This document shows, piece after piece, positions 17,292 through 24,696 of a stretch of 60,609 nucleotides of DNA. The notes beneath the pieces were generated by a model. It made no database searches and was not told the DNA's origin. It saw nothing but the letters and a program-made list of their open reading frames with translations. The stretch is from Streptomyces diastatochromogenes (GTDB taxonomy: Bacteria; Actinomycetota; Actinomycetes; Streptomycetales; Streptomycetaceae): positions 1 through 60,609 of the forward strand of contig LRTP01000767.1 in NCBI GenBank assembly GCA_001550305.1, read 5' to 3'. Both the position numbers and the translations under genes were made by a program. Positions within the stretch are counted from its first letter, which is position 1. Each line of letters opens with the position of its first letter.

Positions 17292-18866
17292 TCAGCCCGT
17301 CAACGCCGGCTCACTGCCGGACACCGGGGCGCCCGCCGCCGGGTTCGCGCTCTCCTGCTCGCCGACCGCGGTGTCCTCCGCCCCCTCGACATGCTGCGCC
17401 GGCCGCTTCGGCAGCGCGAACATCAGCAGGAAGATCGCGACCATCACCGCCACGACCCAGCCCAGCGCGTGCTGGAAGCCGTTGACGAAGGCCGGGCCCA
17501 CCTGGGCGGAGGTCAGGCGGTCTCCGATCTGACCGAAGAAGACCACGGACACCAGGCCGAGTCCGAGCGCGTTGCCCATCTGCTGCACGGTGTTGATGAG
17601 GCCGGACGCCGAACCGGAGTGCTCGCGCGGGACCTCCGACAGCACCGCGTCGGTCAGCGGGGCCACGATGAAGCCCATGCCCGCGCCCATGACGACCAGC
17701 GGAAGCGCCATCTGCCAGGGGGCGATGGACAGGCCGTACCGCTCGGACTCCCAGATGTAGAGCAGCACTCCAGCCGCCATGATCAGCGCGCCGGCCTGGA
17801 GCACCTTGCGCCCGAAGCGCGGGACGAGCAGCTGCACCGACATGCCCGCCGCGGCCGAGACCGCGATCGAGAACGGGACCCCGGTCAGACCCGCCCGCAG
17901 CGGCCTCCAGCCCAGGCCGACCTGCATGTACAGCGTCCAGACGAGGAAGAAGATGCCGAGGCCGACCCCGAAGACGGTCTGGACGGCGATGCCCGCGGCG
18001 AAGCTCTTCACCTTGAACAGCGACAGCTCGATCAGCGGCGAACCGTCGCGCGCCGCCTTCCGCCGCTCGTAGGCCACCAGCGCCGCGAAGACGAGGAGGG
18101 CGCCGCCCATCGACACGTACCCCCACAGCGGCCAGCCCAGCTCACGCCCGCGCGTCAGCGGGTAGAGCAGCATCAGCAGGCCCAGCGTCACGAGGGCCAC
18201 GCCGACGAGGTCGAGCTTGAGGGCCTTCGGGGCCTTGGACTCGCTGATGAAGCGTCGTCCCAGGATCAGCGCGGCGATGCCCACCGGCAGGTTGATGAGG
18301 AAGATCGGCCGCCATTCGAGACCGAAGAGGTTCCACTCGGTGAGCAGCGCGCCGAGCAGCGGGCCGGACACCGCGCCCAGGCCGACGATCGCTCCGAAGA
18401 GGCCGAAGACCTTGCCCCGCTCGTGCGCCGGGAAGGTCGCGTGCACGATCGACAGCACCTGGGGCACCATCAGCGCGGCCATCCCGCCCTGCAGGATGCG
18501 CGAGGCGACGAGCATCTCCGGGTTCGCGGCGAATCCGCACAGCGCGGAGGCGATCGTGAAGCCGCCTATGCCGACCAGGAAGAGCCGCTTGCGGCCGTGG
18601 ATGTCGCCGAGCCGTCCACCGGTGATGAGCCCGGCGGCGAAGGCGAGCGCGTAGCCGGCGGTGATCCACTGGATCTGGCTGAAGGACGCGCCCTCGTCCC
18701 GCTGGATCGAGGGAATCGCGATGTTGACGATCGTGACGTCGACCAGGTCCATGAAGGCCGCGGTCATCACGATGGCGAGCGCGAACCAGCGCCGTCGGTC
18801 GGCCACGACTGCCGGGCCCTGCGGCGGCTCGGCCGGACTGCTGAGAGTGGTCTCGGTGGAGGTCAT
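17292..18866 (-). CDS. DHA2-family MFS drug exporter
   Basis: A 524-residue membrane protein of the 14-helix EmrB/QacA type, a proton-driven exporter of lipophilic compounds. Motif A is seen as GGRLGDIHGRKRLFLVG after the second helix, motif D1-like AFMDLVDVTIVNIAIPSI in helix 1, and motif C-like GAVSGPLLGALL in helix 5. The C-terminal 30 residues are a charged cytoplasmic tail. It is divergent from a WYL regulator across a 61-bp gap that contains a palindrome, so that regulator probably controls it. Substrate unknown. Confidence 0.9.
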   Translation of the reverse strand: MTSTETTLSSPAEPPQGPAVVADRRRWFALAIVMTAAFMDLVDVTIVNIAIPSIQRDEGASFSQIQWITAGYALAFAAGLITGGRLGDIHGRKRLFLVGIGGFTIASALCGFAANPEMLVASRILQGGMAALMVPQVLSIVHATFPAHERGKVFGLFGAIVGLGAVSGPLLGALLTEWNLFGLEWRPIFLINLPVGIAALILGRRFISESKAPKALKLDLVGVALVTLGLLMLLYPLTRGRELGWPLWGYVSMGGALLVFAALVAYERRKAARDGSPLIELSLFKVKSFAAGIAVQTVFGVGLGIFFLVWTLYMQVGLGWRPLRAGLTGVPFSIAVSAAAGMSVQLLVPRFGRKVLQAGALIMAAGVLLYIWESERYGLSIAPWQMALPLVVMGAGMGFIVAPLTDAVLSEVPREHSGSASGLINTVQQMGNALGLGLVSVVFFGQIGDRLTSAQVGPAFVNGFQHALGWVVAVMVAIFLLMFALPKRPAQHVEGAEDTAVGEQESANPAAGAPVSGSEPALTG

Positions 18867-18878
18867 GGCTTGAAGGTA

Positions 18879-18893
18879 GACCCCTATTAGGTC
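18879..18893. promoter_or_regulatory. Candidate operator between the MFS exporter and WYL regulator
   Basis: GACCCCTATTAGGTC contains the 9-bp palindrome CCTA-T-TAGG (18883-18891) flanked by partly symmetric GAC/GTC. It lies 12 bp from the exporter start and 34 bp from the regulator start, where one site could control both divergent genes. Confidence 0.4.
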
Positions 18894-18927
18894 AGATCAC
18901 GTCCTAGATGTGCGGCACCCTGGAAAC

Positions 18928-20007
18928 ATGACGACGGACACCCCGGCCCGGCTCCTCCAGTTGCTCTCCCTCCTCCAGACGCCCCGCGAATGGCCCGGCG
19001 GCGAACTCTCCGAGCGGCTGGGCGTGTCCCGGCGTACCGTCCGCCGCGACATCGACCGGCTCCGGGAGCTGGGCTATCCCGTGCAGGCGACGAAGGGGGC
19101 CGACGGCGGGTACCGGCTGGTGGCGGGCAAGGCGATGCCGCCGCTCGTGCTCGACGACGAGGAGGCGGTGGCGATCGCGGTGGGGCTGCGGGCCGGCGCC
19201 GGGCACGCGGTCGAGGGCGTCGACGAGGCCTCGGTGCGGGCCCTCGCCAAACTGGAGCAGGTGCTGCCGTCCCGGCTGCGCCACCGTGTGTCCACGCTCC
19301 AGGCCGCGACCACCCCACTGACCAGCGGGGACGGGGCGAGCATCGCGCCCGAGACGCTGACCGTGATCGCCGCGTCGGTGACCGGGCGGGAACGGCTGCG
19401 GTTCGCCTACCGCTCGGGGGACGACACCCCCTCACGACGCCTGGCCGAGCCCTACCGCCTCGTCTCCACCGGCCGTCGCTGGTACCTCGTCGCCTACGAC
19501 CTCGACCGCGACGACTGGCGCACCTTCCGCGTCGACCGGATCGCCGAGCCCTTCGCGACCGGCGTCCGTTTCACGCCACGCGAGCTGCCGACGGGGAACG
19601 CGGCCGAATACCTGCGGCAGTCGATGTACGGACGCCAGGAGACGTACGACTTCGAGGTCGCCTTCGCCGCGCCCGCCGCGTTCGTCGCGGCCCGCCTGCC
19701 CAAGTGGTTCGGCGCGCCCGAGCCGATCGACGAGCGCAACTGTCTGCTGCGTTCCTCCGCCGGGGACCCCGTGGAGTGGCTGGCGGTACGGCTCGCGATG
19801 GTCGACTGCGAGTTCGCGGTGCGACGGCCGGCGGAACTGGTGGAGTGCGTACGGGAGTTGGGCGGGCGCCTGACTCGGGCGGCGGGCGGCTCGGGAGACG
19901 GGTCCGAGGGCGGGGCGGGAGACGGATCGGAAGGCGGGTCGAGAGACGGGTCGGAGGGCGGGGCCGGAGACGGTCGCCGGGAAGGGCGCGGCGTCAGGGC
20001 CGGGTGA
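18928..20007 (+). CDS. HTH/WYL-domain transcriptional regulator
   Basis: A 359-residue YafY/PafC-type regulator. The N-terminal winged helix is ARLLQLLSLLQTPREWPGGELSERLGVSRRTVRRDIDRLRELGYPV; a WYL-type sensor domain follows (RRLAEPYRLVSTGRRWYLVAYDLDRDDWRTFRVDRI) and a WCX region near residue 230. The C-terminal 40 residues are four 8-residue repeats of the type DGSEGGAG, encoded by 24-bp units at 19897-19990; this tail is not part of the family fold. ATG 18928 is preceded by TGGAAA. It is divergent from the DHA2 exporter and probably represses or activates it. Confidence 0.88.
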   Translation: MTTDTPARLLQLLSLLQTPREWPGGELSERLGVSRRTVRRDIDRLRELGYPVQATKGADGGYRLVAGKAMPPLVLDDEEAVAIAVGLRAGAGHAVEGVDEASVRALAKLEQVLPSRLRHRVSTLQAATTPLTSGDGASIAPETLTVIAASVTGRERLRFAYRSGDDTPSRRLAEPYRLVSTGRRWYLVAYDLDRDDWRTFRVDRIAEPFATGVRFTPRELPTGNAAEYLRQSMYGRQETYDFEVAFAAPAAFVAARLPKWFGAPEPIDERNCLLRSSAGDPVEWLAVRLAMVDCEFAVRRPAELVECVRELGGRLTRAAGGSGDGSEGGAGDGSEGGSRDGSEGGAGDGRREGRGVRAG

Positions 20008-20034
20008 GCCCCGCGCGGGCCTGACCGGTCCGCG

Positions 20035-20084
20035 GCGCGCTCACACGGCTCCTCAGAGGGCGCGCTCACACGGCTCCTCGGAGG
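20035..20084. repeat. Two 25-bp tandem repeats
   Basis: Units 20035-20059 and 20060-20084 differ at one base (CAGAGG versus CGGAGG). They fill the gap between the convergent WYL and TetR genes; a second short repeat, GAAGTCACGC(G/A)GCGC, continues into the TetR stop region. No hairpin terminator is seen here. Confidence 0.8.
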
Positions 20085-20087
20085 AAG

Positions 20088-20735
20088 TCACGCGGCGCCC
20101 CAGGGGAAGTCACGCAGCGCTTCCAGATGACGTACCGCGAGCGCGACCGGTCCGGCCGGACCGTCGGCCGGCTCGTCACCGGCGGCCCAGGCCTCCACCG
20201 CCACGCGAACCGCCGCACCGGCCACGGCGGCGCCGAGCCGGAACTCCGCCCCGCCGCCCGCCACGGAGGCCCTCGCCTCCAGTACCCGCGCCAGCGTCCG
20301 CTCCGCCCCCTGGCACGCCTCGCCCCACACCCTCAGCAGCGCAGGGCTCCCCTCGGCCAACCGGAGCAGAGCGCGGACCCAGTCCATGGACTCCGGACGC
20401 ACCCCGACGCCCGGGGTGAGGGTCTGGACGACGGCGTGGCGAAGCGCCTCCGGCACGGACAGGTCGGCCGGGGCGTCGCGTACGGCCTCGGCCCACTTCT
20501 CGACGCCCGCGGAGAAGAGCGGGGCGAGGCACTCCTCCTTGCCGGCGAAGTAGCGGTAGAAGGTGCGTGGCGCGACACCGGCGGCGCGGGCGATGTCCTC
20601 GGCTCGGGTGGCGCGCAGACCGTGCCTCATGAAGAGTCCGGCGGCGGCCCGCGCGATCTCCATCCGGGTGGCGGCCTTGCGTCGCTCCATGAGCGAGAGC
20701 CCGGGAGCGGCGGCCGCACGGTCGGTACCGGTCAC
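20088..20735 (-). CDS. TetR-family regulator
   Basis: About 215 residues. The DNA-binding domain is clear: RRKAATRMEIARAAAGLFMRHGLRATRAEDIARAAGVAPRTFYRYFAGKEECL, near residues 18-70. The remainder is the helical ligand-binding domain with an Ala-rich C-terminus. The start is uncertain: GTG 20735 would be nearly leaderless behind the -10-like TAACCT; GTG 20762 is an in-frame alternative. A palindrome TGGCA-CAATC-TGCCA (20757-20771) lies at the putative core promoter and is a likely self-operator. No target gene is obvious because hrdD and the WYL gene flank it. Confidence 0.8.
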   Translation of the reverse strand: MTGTDRAAAAPGLSLMERRKAATRMEIARAAAGLFMRHGLRATRAEDIARAAGVAPRTFYRYFAGKEECLAPLFSAGVEKWAEAVRDAPADLSVPEALRHAVVQTLTPGVGVRPESMDWVRALLRLAEGSPALLRVWGEACQGAERTLARVLEARASVAGGGAEFRLGAAVAGAAVRVAVEAWAAGDEPADGPAGPVALAVRHLEALRDFPWGAA

Positions 20736-20756
20736 GGACGGCAGGTTATGCCCCTG

Positions 20757-20771
20757 TGGCACAATCTGCCA
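20757..20771. promoter_or_regulatory. Palindrome at the TetR gene promoter
   Basis: TGGCACAATCTGCCA, 5-bp arms around a 5-bp centre, 21-36 bp upstream of the likely start. This position fits autorepression by the TetR protein. Inferred from symmetry only. Confidence 0.4.
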
Positions 20772-21242
20772 TCCGGGTCACCCCGGGGTTCAGGTACGGG
20801 GTGGCCCGTCGGCCTGCCCGAAAACCACCGCTTCCCCGGAGCGAGGCCCGAACCACCCGCGAACAAACCCCGCCCCATCCCAGCACGAGCCCGACCGACC
20901 CCGCCGGACCCTGCACAAAAACCCTGCACAAAAGGAGCCGAGCCCCGGCGCCAGGGGGGGAAGGCGCCGAAGCTCGGCTCTGGAGAGTCCCGGCGCGGGG
21001 GGGGGGAGTGCGTCGGGACTCGGTTCTGGGGGGTCTTGGGGCTGCGCCCCGGGACCCTGAACCCTGGGCCCTGAAGTCTTGTGCCCAGAGCCCAGCGAGT
21101 TAAGCGGCGTTACATGGCCATGTCCGGTCGACTTATGGCCGACCTCGGGCCATCAGATCCGTCAGATCCGTCGAACCCGTACGAACCATACGTGGCACAC
21201 CAACCACATGAACCACGCAAACCGCACGAACCGCGGACATTC
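20763..21242. other. Gene-free region between TetR and hrdD
   Basis: No convincing gene. It contains a large hairpin (20935-20980), a duplicated CCCTGCACAAAA (about 20909 and 20922), the frequent streptomycete palindrome GGGGCTGCGCCCC (about 21038-21050), a duplicated GATCCGTCA near 21165, and Arg/Pro-type triplet repetition near 21200-21235. The region lies downstream of hrdD, so the hairpins may end hrdD transcription. Confidence 0.6.
20935..20980 (-). terminator. Double-stem hairpin downstream of hrdD
   Basis: The outer 9-bp stem GAGCCGAGC/GCTCGGCTC (20935-20943 with 20972-20980) encloses a second stem GGCGCC/GGCGCC (20947-20952 with 20963-20968). It is about 260 nt past the hrdD stop, so a terminator role is possible but not certain. 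Confidence 0.45.
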
Positions 21243-22244
21243 TTAAGCCGCCGCGTCAAAACCGGTGTCGCGGGCCAGCTTCTTCAGCTCCAGCAGCGCG
21301 TGCTTCTCGATCTGGCGGATGCGCTCACGGGTGAGCCCGTGCTCCTTGCCGACCTCCGTGAGCGTGCGCTCCCGGCCGTCGTCGATGCCGTACCTCATCT
21401 TGATGATCGAGGCCGTGCGCTGGTCGAGGCGGCCGATCAGGTCGTCGAGCTCCTCGCTGCGCAGCAGGGTGAGGACGGACTGCTCGGGCGAGACCGCGGA
21501 GGTGTCCTCGAGGAGGTCACCGAACTGGGTGTCACCGTCGTCGTCCACCGACATGTTCAGCGAGACCGGGTCGCGGGCCCAGTCCAGGACGTCCGTCACA
21601 CGCTCCGGGGTCGAGTCCAGCTCGGCGGCGATCTCCGCGTGCTCGGGCTCGCGCCCGTTCTTGCGGTTGAACTCGCGCTGCACGCGACGGATCCGGCCCA
21701 GCTCCTCGACCAGGTGCACGGGGAGGCGGATCGTGCGCGACTGGTCGGCGATGGAGCGGGTGATGGCCTGACGGATCCACCACGTGGCGTACGTCGAGAA
21801 CTTGAAGCCCTTGCGGTAGTCGAACTTCTCGACCGCGCGCACCAGGCCCGCGTTGCCCTCCTGGATCAGGTCGAGCAGGGGCAGGCCGCTACGGGGATAC
21901 CGCCGGGCCACGGCGACGACCAGCCTCAGGTTGGAGCGGATGAAGACGTCCTTGGCCCGCTCCCCCTCGGCGACCAGCGCCTCGAGCTCCTCGCGGGTCG
22001 CGTCCGCCTTGGGGGCATCGACCTCGTCGTCGAGGATCTGCCGAGCGAACACACCCGCCTCGATGATCTGGGACAGCTCGACTTCCTTGGCGGCGTCGAG
22101 CAGCGGCGTACGCGCGATCTCGTCGAGGTACATGCCGACCAGGTCGCGGTCGGCGATTTCGCCGCCTACGGCGCGAACACTGCGTGCCGCGTCGGTGGTC
22201 TCGCCGGTGGCGGACTGACGACGGGCGACGGCACGGGTTGCCAT
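21243..22244 (-). CDS. hrdD: Group-2 RNA polymerase sigma factor HrdD
   Basis: A 333-residue primary-like sigma-70 factor. Regions in order: 1.2 (VGMYLDEIARTPLL), 2 (IRSNLRLVVAVARRY, LPLLDLIQEGNAGLVRAVEKFDYRKGFKFSTYATWWIRQAI), 3 (HLVEELGRIRRVQREFNRK) and 4 (MRYGIDDGRERTLTEVGKEHGLTRERIRQIEKHALLELKK). It lacks the long acidic N-terminus of HrdB, and its length matches HrdD of S. coelicolor. ATG 22244 is preceded by AAGGGAG. It is divergent from the acetyltransferase gene. HrdD is dispensable in S. coelicolor and thought to serve stress or stationary-phase promoters. Confidence 0.85.
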   Translation of the reverse strand: MATRAVARRQSATGETTDAARSVRAVGGEIADRDLVGMYLDEIARTPLLDAAKEVELSQIIEAGVFARQILDDEVDAPKADATREELEALVAEGERAKDVFIRSNLRLVVAVARRYPRSGLPLLDLIQEGNAGLVRAVEKFDYRKGFKFSTYATWWIRQAITRSIADQSRTIRLPVHLVEELGRIRRVQREFNRKNGREPEHAEIAAELDSTPERVTDVLDWARDPVSLNMSVDDDGDTQFGDLLEDTSAVSPEQSVLTLLRSEELDDLIGRLDQRTASIIKMRYGIDDGRERTLTEVGKEHGLTRERIRQIEKHALLELKKLARDTGFDAAA

Positions 22245-22413
22245 GCGTGCTCCCTTGCGATGGTGGGCTTGCGGGTCCTAGTGGCGGCTCGGACACTCTT
22301 CCGAGTGCCCGGCATCCGAAGGAAACAACGACTGGAATCCGGACAGAATTCCCAACCCGCCCCCCTATTTTTCTGATCATGCAGTACCCTGTGCCGCCAC
22401 AGCGGGAGGTCGG

Positions 22414-22962
22414 ATGTCAACGGAACGTACAGAGGCGCAGGTCAGGCCAGGAGTCGCGGCCGACCTCGACGCTCTCACGGCCATCTACAACCACTACGTT
22501 CGCGAGACGCCCATCACATTCGACACTGCCGTCTTCACCTCGGAAGAGCGCCGCCCTTGGCTGCTCTCCCACCCTGAAGACGGCCCGCACCGCCTGATGG
22601 TTGCCACGGACACGGACTCACAGGGGGTTCCCGGGAACGCACAGCGAATTCTGGGATACGCCACTTCCAGCCCCTTCCGGCCCAAGCCCGCCTACGACAC
22701 CTCCGTCGAGGTCACCATCTACCTCGCCCCGGACGCGGGCGGACGGGGCGTCGGCACGCTGCTCTACAAGGCCCTCTTCGAGGCGCTCGCCGACGAGGAC
22801 GTGCACCGCGCCTACGCGGGCATCGCCCAACCCAACGAAGCGTCCGTGCGGCTGCACGAACGCTTCGGGTTCCGGTACGTCGGTACGTACCGGGAGGTGG
22901 GCCGGAAGTTCGGCCGGTACTGGGATGTGGCCTGGTACGAGAAGGACCTCCAGCCGAACTGA
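22414..22962 (+). CDS. GNAT acetyltransferase, phosphinothricin acetyltransferase-like
   Basis: A 182-residue GNAT enzyme close in length and pattern to Bar/Pat: VRPGVAADLDALTAIYNHYVRETPITFDT at the N-terminus, SVEVTIYLAPDAGGRGVGTLLYKALFEAL (acetyl-CoA binding Q/RxxGxG/A region) and LHERFGFRYVGTYREVGRKFGRYWDVAWYEKDL at the C-terminus. Such chromosomal homologues acetylate amino acid analogues such as methionine sulfoximine or phosphinothricin. ATG 22414 is preceded by GGGAGG. The stop codon lies in the first of three tandem repeats. Substrate not provable from sequence. Confidence 0.85.
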   Translation: MSTERTEAQVRPGVAADLDALTAIYNHYVRETPITFDTAVFTSEERRPWLLSHPEDGPHRLMVATDTDSQGVPGNAQRILGYATSSPFRPKPAYDTSVEVTIYLAPDAGGRGVGTLLYKALFEALADEDVHRAYAGIAQPNEASVRLHERFGFRYVGTYREVGRKFGRYWDVAWYEKDLQPN

Positions 22963-23022
22963 ACCGATCGCCCTCCAGCCGAACTGGACCGACCGCCCTC
23001 TAGCCGAACTGGACCGACCGCT
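22948..23022. repeat. Three 25-bp tandem repeats across convergent gene ends
   Basis: Units 22948-22972, 22973-22997 and 22998-23022 are nearly identical. The first encodes the acetyltransferase C-terminus and stop; the third contains the stop of the convergent dioxygenase. The gene ends were apparently created or shifted by this duplication. Confidence 0.9.
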
Positions 23023-23812
23023 TGGCCAGCCCCAGCCAGAACCCGTCGATCACCGACCGCTGCTCGTCCAGCTCGCCCGTGGCGTCCGCCGCGCCCATCG
23101 CCACGAAGAGCGGGGCGAAGTGCTCGGTGCGGGGGTGGGCGAGCAGGCCGGCCGGGGACTTGTGGCCGAAGTCGAGCAGGGCGTCCCAGTCACGGGCGTC
23201 CAGGGCGCGGTGTCCCCAGTCGTCGAACTCGACCGACCAGGAGGGGACTCCGCCCTGACGCAGCGCGGCCAGGTTGTGGGTGAAGAAGCCGGAGCCCACG
23301 ATCAGGACTCCCTCGTCGCGCAGCGGCGCCAGCTTGCGTCCGATCTCCATCAGCTTCACCGGATCGAGGGTCGGCATGGAGATCTGCAGGACAGGGATGT
23401 CGGCGTCGGGGAACATCTCGACCAGGGGGACGTAGGCGCCGTGGTCGAGGCCGCGGTCCGGGATGTCCTGGACGGGAATGCCCGGGGCGCGCAGCAGCTT
23501 CCGTACGGACTCGGCGAGTTGGGGGGCGCCGGGAGCCGCGTACCGGACCTGGTAGTAGTGCTCGGGGAAGCCCCAGAAGTCGTAGACGAGCGGTACGGTC
23601 TGGACCGCTCCGAGGGCCAGCGGGGCCTCCTCCCAGTGGGCGGAGACCATCAGGATCGCCTTGGGACGGGGCAGTTCGGCGGACCAGGCGGCCAGCTCTC
23701 CGGGCCAGATCGGGTCGTCGGCGAGCGGCGGGGCGCCATGACTGAGGTAGAGGGCGGGCATGCGCTCCTGTGGGGCACGCCCCTCGGTGACGGCAGACGT
23801 GGCGACAGACAT
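23000..23812 (-). CDS. DODA-type extradiol ring-cleavage dioxygenase (class III)
   Basis: A 270-residue enzyme of the LigB-like 4,5-DOPA extradiol dioxygenase family, which cleaves catecholic rings with non-haem iron. Family motifs: PALYLSHGAPPLA with the first metal His, LMVSAHWEEAPLALGA, VYDFWGFPEHYYQVRY, GLDHGAYVPLVEMFPDADIPVLQIS and VGSGFFTHNLA. Start ATG 23812 is preceded by GGAGGGAG; a nine-codon extension to 23839 is possible. It is divergent from a MarR regulator with a palindrome between them. The natural substrate is unknown; homologues in bacteria are often annotated by similarity only. Confidence 0.88.
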   Translation of the reverse strand: MSVATSAVTEGRAPQERMPALYLSHGAPPLADDPIWPGELAAWSAELPRPKAILMVSAHWEEAPLALGAVQTVPLVYDFWGFPEHYYQVRYAAPGAPQLAESVRKLLRAPGIPVQDIPDRGLDHGAYVPLVEMFPDADIPVLQISMPTLDPVKLMEIGRKLAPLRDEGVLIVGSGFFTHNLAALRQGGVPSWSVEFDDWGHRALDARDWDALLDFGHKSPAGLLAHPRTEHFAPLFVAMGAADATGELDEQRSVIDGFWLGLAKRSVQFG

Positions 23813-23862
23813 GGCGGCTACTCCCTCCGGGGGGTCCATCGTAAGACCGATTGGGAAGTTAT

Positions 23863-23874
23863 TTGAAGTCTCAA
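23863..23874. promoter_or_regulatory. Candidate MarR operator
   Basis: TTGA-AGTC-TCAA lies in the 128-bp divergent gap, 51 bp from the dioxygenase start; a similar AT-rich element TTTAATATTCAA lies at about 23905-23916, near the MarR promoter. Both resemble the short AT-rich palindromes bound by MarR proteins. Confidence 0.4.
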
Positions 23875-23940
23875 GCTTCCACGCAGAACACTACTCCCGA
23901 TTTGTTTAATATTCAAGAAGGGGCTCGTACAGTGGAGTAC

Positions 23941-24450
23941 ATGACTACGGCATCCGCATCCGCTGAAGAGCCGCGCTGGCTCACCGACGAGGAACAGCGC
24001 ACCTGGCGTGCGTACATGAACGCCGCCACCCTCCTCGAGGACCATCTCGACCGTCAGCTGCAGCGCGACGCGGGCATGCCGCACGTCTACTACGGTCTGC
24101 TCGTCCAGCTCGTCGAGGCGCCGCGCAGAAGGCTGCGCATGACCGAGCTGGCCATGAACGCGAAGATCACTCGCTCACGCCTCTCGCACGCGATCGCCCG
24201 CCTGGAGAAGAACGGGTGGGTGCGCCGCGAGGACTGCCCCTCCGACAAGCGGGGCCAGTTCGCCGTCCTCACCGACGCCGGTTACGAGGTGCTGAGCAAG
24301 GCCGCGCCGGGCCATGTCGACGCCGTACGGCAGGCCTTCTTCGACCGGCTCACGCCCGAACAGCACAAATCCCTCGGCGAGGCCATGCGGATCATCGCCG
24401 AGGGGCTGCAGCCGAAGGACGCGGGCGCGGACCTGCCTTGGCTGCGTTGA
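23941..24450 (+). CDS. MarR-family regulator
   Basis: A 169-residue winged-helix regulator. The motif LLVQLVEAPRRRLRMTELAMNAKITRSRLSHAIARLEKNGWVRREDCPSDKRGQFAVLTDAGYEVL covers the recognition helix and wing. ATG 23941 has GGAG 5 nt upstream. It is divergent from the DODA-type dioxygenase and probably represses it, releasing on a phenolic or oxidant signal as many MarR proteins do. That link is inferred from arrangement. Confidence 0.88.
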   Translation: MTTASASAEEPRWLTDEEQRTWRAYMNAATLLEDHLDRQLQRDAGMPHVYYGLLVQLVEAPRRRLRMTELAMNAKITRSRLSHAIARLEKNGWVRREDCPSDKRGQFAVLTDAGYEVLSKAAPGHVDAVRQAFFDRLTPEQHKSLGEAMRIIAEGLQPKDAGADLPWLR

Positions 24451-24551
24451 TCGGGTTGATCGGGTAGACGGGGTGACCGGGCGGACGGATTGACCGGGGG
24501 TGGGGTGACCGAGTTGACCGGGGGTGGGTTGACCGGGTTGACCGGGGGGGT
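24449..24551. repeat. Short tandem repeat array, GGTTGACCGGG type
   Basis: About nine imperfect copies of a 10-11 bp motif (GGTTGATCGGG, GGTTGACCGGG, GGGGTGACCG) start at the MarR stop codon. A perfect terminator follows directly. No function is evident. Confidence 0.7.
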
Positions 24552-24557
24552 GGACGC

Positions 24558-24600
24558 GGGTCCGCCCCGGTCCCGATGAACTCGGAACCGGGGCGGACCC
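24558..24600. terminator. Bidirectional terminator between MarR and MFS genes
   Basis: Perfect 14-bp stem (24558-24571 with 24587-24600) and a 15-nt loop, between two convergent genes. Likely ends transcription from both sides. Confidence 0.85.
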
Positions 24601-24696
24601 TGGGATTCGTACGGGCGAGGCGTCCCCACCCCGCGCCCGTACTCGAAGCACCTGAAGCACCGGAGGTACCAGCGGCGGTACGGGCGGTACGGGTGA

